NCBI GenBank assembly: GCA_028065135.1
Contig: JAPTWR010000179.1
Coordinates: forward strand, 1-19,648
Source: Acidithiobacillus sp.
GTDB lineage: Bacteria > Pseudomonadota > Gammaproteobacteria > Acidithiobacillales > Acidithiobacillaceae
Direction: 5' to 3'
Length of the DNA: 19,648 bases
Below, one piece after another: positions 15,627 to 19,648 of the stretch (position 1 is the first letter of the stretch; each line of letters opens with the position of its first letter). Made by a program: the position numbers and the translations under genes. The notes beneath the pieces are model-generated. The model searched no databases. It was not told where the DNA came from and saw only the letters and a program-made list of their open reading frames with translations.

Positions 15627-16759
15627 TGCAGGGTTTCAGCAACGCGCGGATCGTGTTGGAGGATGTCGTGTTGCATGGGGCGGTGCTCCTGGGTGCGGGA
15701 GGCAACATTGCGGATATCCTTGGGGAAACGTCCCCCATCCCGGGCACCGAGGACTGCGCCGGCGATTTTCTTCTGCCAGGTTTTGTGGATGTGCATACGG
15801 ACAATCTGGAGCGCCAGGTGCAGCCGCGCAGACATGTCCACTGGCCATCGCGCTCGGCTTTTCTGGCCCATGACGCCCAATGCGCGGCGATGGGCATCAC
15901 CACCGTCGCCAATGCCTTGTATGTGGGCGACGCCGGCTTTGAAAGCGAGCGCATCCAAACTCTGAAAAATGCGGTGGTAGACTTGGCGGCCTTGGATGCT
16001 AGTGGATCGTTGCGCGCCGATCATGTGCTCCATCTGCGTTGCGAACTCTCGGCGCCTAATATGCAGGAACTTTTTGAGGCGGTCATGGACCATGCCAAGC
16101 TCCAAATGGTAAGCCTGATGGATCACACCCCTGGTGTCGGACAGTACGCTAATCTGGACAAGTTTCGAAAAAGTCGGCGCGATGAGGGATACTCGTCCGA
16201 GGAACTGGAGGGCATGATCGGCGAAGCTCAGGCGCGACGTCATGCCTACAGCGAGAAAAACCGCGGCTATCTGTTGGAGCAACTCAAATACTCGCCTCTG
16301 GTTCTGGCGAGCCATGATGACCGCACCGAGGCGGAGGTCCTTCGCAACGCCCAGGATGGCATCAAAGTCGCTGAGTTCCCGGTGTCCATGGAGGCGGCGC
16401 GAACGGCTCGTCAACAGGGTATGGCGATTGTGGTAGGAGCCCCCAACGTGGTGCGCGGTGGATCCCATTCTGGTAACGTGGCCGTCAGCGATCTGGTCAA
16501 AGCCCGGTGTGTGGATGTCCTGGCCTCGGACTATGTGCCCAATGCGTTGTGTGAAGCGGCTTTCCGAATGGTGGATGATGGTCTTCTCGCGCTGCCCGAA
16601 GCGGTGCGGATGATCACTGCGGCCCCGGCGCACATGTTGGGTCTACCGGATCGTGGCGCCATTCGTGTCGATCTGCGCGGTGATCTGGTCCGCATCCAGC
16701 TCGTGGATGGACACCCGATCATCCGATCGGTCTGGAAGGCTGGTCTGCGGATCGCGTGA
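15623..16759 (+). CDS. phnM: Ribose 1-methylphosphonate 5-triphosphate diphosphatase PhnM
   Basis: A 378-residue amidohydrolase-superfamily enzyme that removes pyrophosphate from alpha-D-ribose 1-phosphonate 5-triphosphate, making the substrate of PhnJ. Metal-site motifs are clear: HTDNLERQVQPR beginning at H58, the MDHTPGVGQYAN segment (about 170-182), LASHDDRTEAE, GAPNVVRGGSHSGN and the late aspartate in VLASDYVPNALCEAAF. The start is ATGATG at 15623-15628 with the phnL TGA inside it, and GGAG at 15611-15614 is correctly placed. The gene lies in the same order relative to phnL as in Escherichia coli. Full length. Confidence 0.97.
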   Translation: MMQGFSNARIVLEDVVLHGAVLLGAGGNIADILGETSPIPGTEDCAGDFLLPGFVDVHTDNLERQVQPRRHVHWPSRSAFLAHDAQCAAMGITTVANALYVGDAGFESERIQTLKNAVVDLAALDASGSLRADHVLHLRCELSAPNMQELFEAVMDHAKLQMVSLMDHTPGVGQYANLDKFRKSRRDEGYSSEELEGMIGEAQARRHAYSEKNRGYLLEQLKYSPLVLASHDDRTEAEVLRNAQDGIKVAEFPVSMEAARTARQQGMAIVVGAPNVVRGGSHSGNVAVSDLVKARCVDVLASDYVPNALCEAAFRMVDDGLLALPEAVRMITAAPAHMLGLPDRGAIRVDLRGDLVRIQLVDGHPIIRSVWKAGLRIA

Positions 16760-16766
16760 GGGGATC

Positions 16767-17444
16767 GTGAGGGTTGCGATTTATTACGTGCCAGATCGTC
16801 AGGACACCCTGTGGACAGCGGGCACCCGCTGGTTGGGACGCGATCCTGAATCCGGTGAAACTCTTGAGCGGCCACCGGTCCCCGGCTTGGCGCAGGCCAC
16901 CCGAAAAGCCAGCCGCTATGGCTTTCACGCGACGCTCAAAGCGCCCATGCCGATTCGAAAGCCGCTGGCGGAGCTGGTCGACGCCATTAAAGCATCCCTG
17001 TCTACGACCGCCCCATTTTTTCTACCACCGTTGCAGCTGACCCTGGAGGATGGCTTTGTGGCGCTCCGTCTCGGTACGCCTTGTCCGCGTCTCGCGGATC
17101 TGGCCGATCGGTGTGTGCGGGATTTGGACGATTTTCGGGTGCCCTACACGGCGGTAGCGGAGGAGCAGATCCGGGCGTCTTCAGAACTCACCGCTCAGAA
17201 CCTCGCCAATCTGAAGCGCTGGGGATACCCCTATGTTTTTTCGGAATGGGTTTTTCACATGACCCTCAGCGACCGGCAACCCGATGACCATATCTTCAGG
17301 ATGGCCTGCGATTTTTTTGCAGAGAGTGCGACGCGCGCCCGCCGAATCAGTGCGGTGGGAGTTTTTGTGGAACCAGAGCCACAGCAGGATTTTATTTTGA
17401 TCAGCCGTATTCCTCTCGCTGGCGGCAGTAGTACGCATGCCTAA
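16767..17444 (+). CDS. DUF1045 2H-phosphoesterase of phosphonate operons
   Basis: A 225-residue protein of the DUF1045/'phosphonate metabolism protein' family. It carries the two H-x-T-x motifs of 2H phosphoesterases, HATL at residues 54-57 (RYGFHATLKAPM) and HMTL at 164-167 (EWVFHMTLSDR), about 110 residues apart as usual. Such enzymes open cyclic phosphates or cleave phosphodiesters. phnP, which normally opens 5-phosphoribosyl 1,2-cyclic phosphate between PhnJ and PhnN, is not in the window, so this protein is the obvious candidate for that step (inference). The GTG at 16767 is preferred: GAGGGG precedes it, it lies 7 bp after phnM, and MRVAIYYVPD begins the family's first strand. The frame is open upstream but inside phnM. 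Its 3' end overlaps phnN by 8 bp. Confidence 0.85.
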   Translation: MRVAIYYVPDRQDTLWTAGTRWLGRDPESGETLERPPVPGLAQATRKASRYGFHATLKAPMPIRKPLAELVDAIKASLSTTAPFFLPPLQLTLEDGFVALRLGTPCPRLADLADRCVRDLDDFRVPYTAVAEEQIRASSELTAQNLANLKRWGYPYVFSEWVFHMTLSDRQPDDHIFRMACDFFAESATRARRISAVGVFVEPEPQQDFILISRIPLAGGSSTHA

Positions 17445-17982
17445 CACCCTCATACTGGTCGCGGGGCCCTCCGGTGCGGGAAAGGACTCGATAATCAATG
17501 CCTGTCGTCCCTTGTTGGCCTCTGACGCGCGGATTTACTTCGCCCGCCGTGTGGTCACCCGTGACGCGCAGAGTCCCGGCGAACGGTTGGTCAGCGTGCC
17601 CGCTTTTGAGAAACTGAAAGCCGAGGGCGGTTTGGCGTTTGACTGGGCGGCCCACGGTCTGATGTACGGGCTTCCTCGGGAAGAGCTCTTGCCCGATGGC
17701 ATGGTGCAGGTCATCATAGCGAGTGTATCGCGTATCGTTATCCCGGCCATCTCTGCTCAATATCCTAGCCATGTGGTGTTCATTAACGCTTCGGATAGCC
17801 ACATCCGAGAACGTCTGCATTTGAGAGATCGGGAGATGTCAAACGATATCGAGGAGCGGCTGTCGCGAAAAGTTTTGTTACCAGAGGACGTACCGATGAC
17901 CACCATACAGAACGATGGCACCCTGGCGGAGGCCGCCACTCAGTTCCGGACAACCATTTTTCGTTTTACCACGGAAGTATGA
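17437..17982 (+). CDS. phnN: Ribose 1,5-bisphosphate phosphokinase PhnN
   Basis: A 181-residue kinase of the guanylate-kinase fold that phosphorylates ribose 1,5-bisphosphate with ATP to give PRPP, feeding the C-P lyase product into nucleotide and histidine synthesis. The P-loop is GPSGAGKD (10-17). Other PhnN traits are FARRVVTRDAQSPGERLVSV (the acceptor-binding lid region), FDWAAHGLMYGLP and VVFINASDSHIRERLHLRDRE. Length matches the family. It begins within the last codons of the 2H-phosphoesterase gene (8-bp overlap), with no strong ribosome site, so coupled translation is likely. Its stop overlaps the phnF ATG. Confidence 0.95.
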   Translation: MPNTLILVAGPSGAGKDSIINACRPLLASDARIYFARRVVTRDAQSPGERLVSVPAFEKLKAEGGLAFDWAAHGLMYGLPREELLPDGMVQVIIASVSRIVIPAISAQYPSHVVFINASDSHIRERLHLRDREMSNDIEERLSRKVLLPEDVPMTTIQNDGTLAEAATQFRTTIFRFTTEV

Positions 17983-18731
17983 CAGATATCACCAAAGTGC
18001 CTTACGCACCTGGCATCACTGTCTGGAAGCAGATCGTCGATGACATCCAGCAGCGGATGGACAGAGGCGAGATGCGGCCCGGCGAGAAACTGCCCAGCGA
18101 AGGGGCTTTGGCATCGACCTATGGCGTTAACCGGCATACGATTCGGCGAGCACTGCAAGAACTTGCTGCGATCGGAAGACTGCGTATTGCCCATGGCCGC
18201 GGTTCTTTTGTAGCGTCTACAGTCTTTGATTACCAGCTGGAAGAACGCCCGAGGTTCTCTGAATGGATCAAGAAGTACAACCGGCCAGGCTCTTCTGAGG
18301 TGCTGGAGGCGGCCATCATACCCCTGCAGGATCTACCCGAATTACCGCGTATTCTCCGCTACGAAGTGTTTCCCGCCTATCCGAACGTGGCGATGGTTGA
18401 AACACTGGGCAAACTTGGCGAGCACCCCGTATCCATCGCGCGTCACCTGTTTTTTGGTGAGCGCCTGTTAGCCCTGGTGGATGATCTGCAACAGGGGCTG
18501 GGGATCACGGTGTCGCTCAAAAAACGGGGCGTGAGTGATTATACGCGACTGAAGTCCTCCGTCTCGGCTGTATTGCCCCAAGCCAGGGAACGACAGTTGC
18601 TGGCCATAGACAAGTCCGATCCCGTTTTTATCTGCGAGAACGTGAACATCGACCCGGAAGGTGTGGGCATAGAGTTCTCAACGGTTATCTATCCTGCTTC
18701 CCGTGTGCGATTGGTGTATGAACCGGGGTGA
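17979..18731 (+). CDS. phnF: GntR/HutC-family transcriptional regulator PhnF
   Basis: A 250-residue repressor-type regulator. Residues of about 12-80 form a GntR winged helix (VWKQIVDDIQQRMDRG, EKLPSEGALASTYGVNRHTIRRAL, then the wing GRLRIAHGRGSFVAS). From about 95 to 245 it has a UTRA ligand-binding domain of the HutC subgroup, ending with IEFSTVIYPASRVRLVY. It is the last gene of the operon, starting in the phnN stop (ATGA), so it would regulate its own synthesis. The palindrome at 11183-11196 is the likely binding site. The effector is unknown; phosphonate-related metabolites or phosphate are the usual suggestions. PhnF is sometimes first in phn operons; the last position here makes it a feedback element. 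Confidence 0.92.
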   Translation: MTDITKVPYAPGITVWKQIVDDIQQRMDRGEMRPGEKLPSEGALASTYGVNRHTIRRALQELAAIGRLRIAHGRGSFVASTVFDYQLEERPRFSEWIKKYNRPGSSEVLEAAIIPLQDLPELPRILRYEVFPAYPNVAMVETLGKLGEHPVSIARHLFFGERLLALVDDLQQGLGITVSLKKRGVSDYTRLKSSVSAVLPQARERQLLAIDKSDPVFICENVNIDPEGVGIEFSTVIYPASRVRLVYEPG

Positions 18732-18748
18732 GGACAACAACGAGCCCC

Positions 18749-18768
18749 CTGCCCCCAGCTCCGGGCAG
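18749..18768. terminator. Possible hairpin behind phnF
   Basis: CTGCCC and GGGCAG pair as a 6-bp stem around an 8-base loop, 17 bases behind the phnF stop. No T-run follows on the plus strand, and on the minus strand only a loose T-rich stretch follows. As it sits between two convergent genes it may help end both transcripts, but the evidence is only the inverted repeat. Confidence 0.3.
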
Positions 18769-18784
18769 GAATTCCGTCTGGAAG

Positions 18785-18883
18785 GCCCCCAATGACGAAC
18801 ATCCCCAATCCTGCTGCCATGACAATGCGACGGTGACGGGAATGGACGCTGCGGTTGTCGAAGTGGGTGTGAATGTTCTGCAT
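18785..18883 (-). pseudogene. Truncated 5' remnant of an MFS transporter gene
   Basis: Read on the minus strand from the ATG at 18883, about 33 codons resemble the N-terminus of the MFS permease at 9723. The remnant reads FDNRSVHSRHRRIVMAAGLG where the intact gene reads FDDLKINKSHRRIVLAAGLG, both starting a few residues after the initiator methionine. Similarity ends after GMFVIGG, within the first membrane helix; the remaining codons before the stop near 18689 are unrelated and overlap the end of phnF. It starts 8 bp after the stop of the minus-strand receptor, so it was probably the next gene of that receptor's transcription unit before being cut off. About half the aligned residues are identical, so it comes from a divergent paralogue and not from a recent copy. 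Confidence 0.72.
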
Positions 18884-18891
18884 GACCAGCC

Positions 18892-19648
18892 CTAAAACAT
18901 CGCCGTCAGAGATGCGTAAACCGCTCTTGGCGTACCTGGGCTGGCCAGAATTGTGCCCACACTGCCCGGGCCATAGTTGCCACCCGCAGACACGTAGCCT
19001 TGTACGTTATATTCACGATTCAGAAGGTTATCCAACATAAGCGATACCCGCATGAGCTTCAATCCCGGGACATCCTGATCGAATATCGTCGTACGTGCCG
19101 AAAGTGACAAGTTTACGAGATTAACCGCCGAAAACGGTAATTTCAGACTAGTGGGTGCCGCACTGATGTCGCTGGACAAATATGTAGCAGACTGATAATT
19201 GTCCAGAACCATTGCGCTCCAGAGAGTACGCGACGCATACATACGGTAGCCAAGACCGAAATTGATGTTATAGGTAGGAAGCCCCGTCACTCTGGCGCCA
19301 TTTACCGGATTACCAGAAGCATTTATGGTATTTTCAGATCCATGTAAAATACCACCAATCAGACGGACATTGAAACCCAGACGGCACCCATAGACGAGCA
19401 GGAAACTAACGCCATGGATCGTTTCATCAGCCGGTTCAAAAATGATATTTTGTGATTCCGCCTGCGTAATCTGCACGGCCAGGTCTGTCAACTTCTGGTG
19501 TACAAAAGCAATCTGTCCTTCAACTGGACCATGCGTATATTTCAAACCCGCCATATAAAAATTGATTTTTGCCGGCTCCGTCGGTGCAATGACGGGATGG
19601 GAAGCTTCTTCTCCATAAGCGCTGTCAATCTGGGTCTGAAAGTTTTGC
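18892..19648 (-). CDS. TonB-dependent outer-membrane receptor (receptor 3), C-terminal part
   Basis: The gene runs off the right edge; about 252 codons of the barrel are visible and the reading frame is open to the window end, ahead of the internal ATG at 19554. The first visible residues, QNFQTQIDSAYG and then PAKINFYMAGLKYTHGP, align with QNFQTPSADAYG and PTSINSYIGGVKWDIGP in receptor 2, so the frame and identity are secure. The protein ends with YVSAGGNYGPGSVGTILASP and GTPRAVYASLTAMF, the same closing block as the other two receptors, with a terminal phenylalanine. It is transcribed toward phnF. The plug domain, signal peptide and start lie outside the window. The truncated MFS remnant follows directly, which links this receptor family with an MFS permease for a second time in this locus. 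Confidence 0.9.
   Translation of the reverse strand, partial: QNFQTQIDSAYGEEASHPVIAPTEPAKINFYMAGLKYTHGPVEGQIAFVHQKLTDLAVQITQAESQNIIFEPADETIHGVSFLLVYGCRLGFNVRLIGGILHGSENTINASGNPVNGARVTGLPTYNINFGLGYRMYASRTLWSAMVLDNYQSATYLSSDISAAPTSLKLPFSAVNLVNLSLSARTTIFDQDVPGLKLMRVSLMLDNLLNREYNVQGYVSAGGNYGPGSVGTILASPGTPRAVYASLTAMF

Noticed and set aside
15359..16633. Open frame of 424 codons on the minus strand across phnL and phnM
   Set aside because: It is the antisense shadow of two well-conserved genes, with no family motif of its own.
1..19648. CRISPR arrays, tRNA or rRNA genes, insertion sequences
   Set aside because: No regularly spaced repeats, no cloverleaf-like or rRNA stretches, and no transposase reading frames or terminal repeats were recognised. 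The two gene remnants have no visible element ends beside them.

Overview
The window looks like chromosomal DNA from an acidophilic gammaproteobacterium or Acidithiobacillia-type bacterium (Acidithiobacillus-like). That guess rests on gene content and general resemblance only; no species marker is present. Its core is a complete carbon-phosphorus (C-P) lyase operon. In front of it lies an unusually large set of cell-envelope uptake genes.

Layout. (1) 1-5117: the 3' end of an exbD gene, then two TonB-dependent outer-membrane receptor genes in tandem. The gap between the receptors holds a decayed copy of the exbD tail, so the unit appears to have arisen by duplication of 'exbD tail + receptor'. 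(2) 5321-9006: an exported protein joining a YncE-like beta-propeller to a phosphoesterase domain, then a TonB gene. (3) 9085-11120: a PhnZ-like HD-domain oxygenase gene and a 12-helix MFS transporter gene. (4) 11154-11196: a sigma70-type promoter whose start region is covered by a perfect 14-bp palindrome, the likely operator of PhnF. (5) 11217-18731: ten tightly packed genes, phnG-phnH-phnI-phnJ-phnK-phnL-phnM, a DUF1045 2H-phosphoesterase, phnN and phnF, mostly joined by ATGA overlaps. (6) 18732-19648, mainly minus strand: a truncated remnant of a second MFS gene and the 3' part of a third TonB-dependent receptor that closely resembles the second one.

How the genes may work together. PhnG-PhnM activate phosphonates and break the C-P bond, PhnN makes PRPP from the ribose bisphosphate product, and PhnF probably represses the operon. 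Neither the ABC importer PhnCDE nor the cyclic phosphodiesterase PhnP is in the window. The 2H-phosphoesterase could stand in for PhnP. The receptors, ExbD/TonB, the exported phosphoesterase and the MFS permease could form an alternative uptake route for phosphonates or phosphoesters. The PhnZ-like enzyme suggests a second, oxidative route of C-P cleavage. The uptake hypothesis is inference from gene order. The C-P lyase assignments are firm.

The receptor genes are visibly richer in A/T than the phn operon. Together with the two gene remnants, this points to repeated duplication and rearrangement at the edges of the locus.
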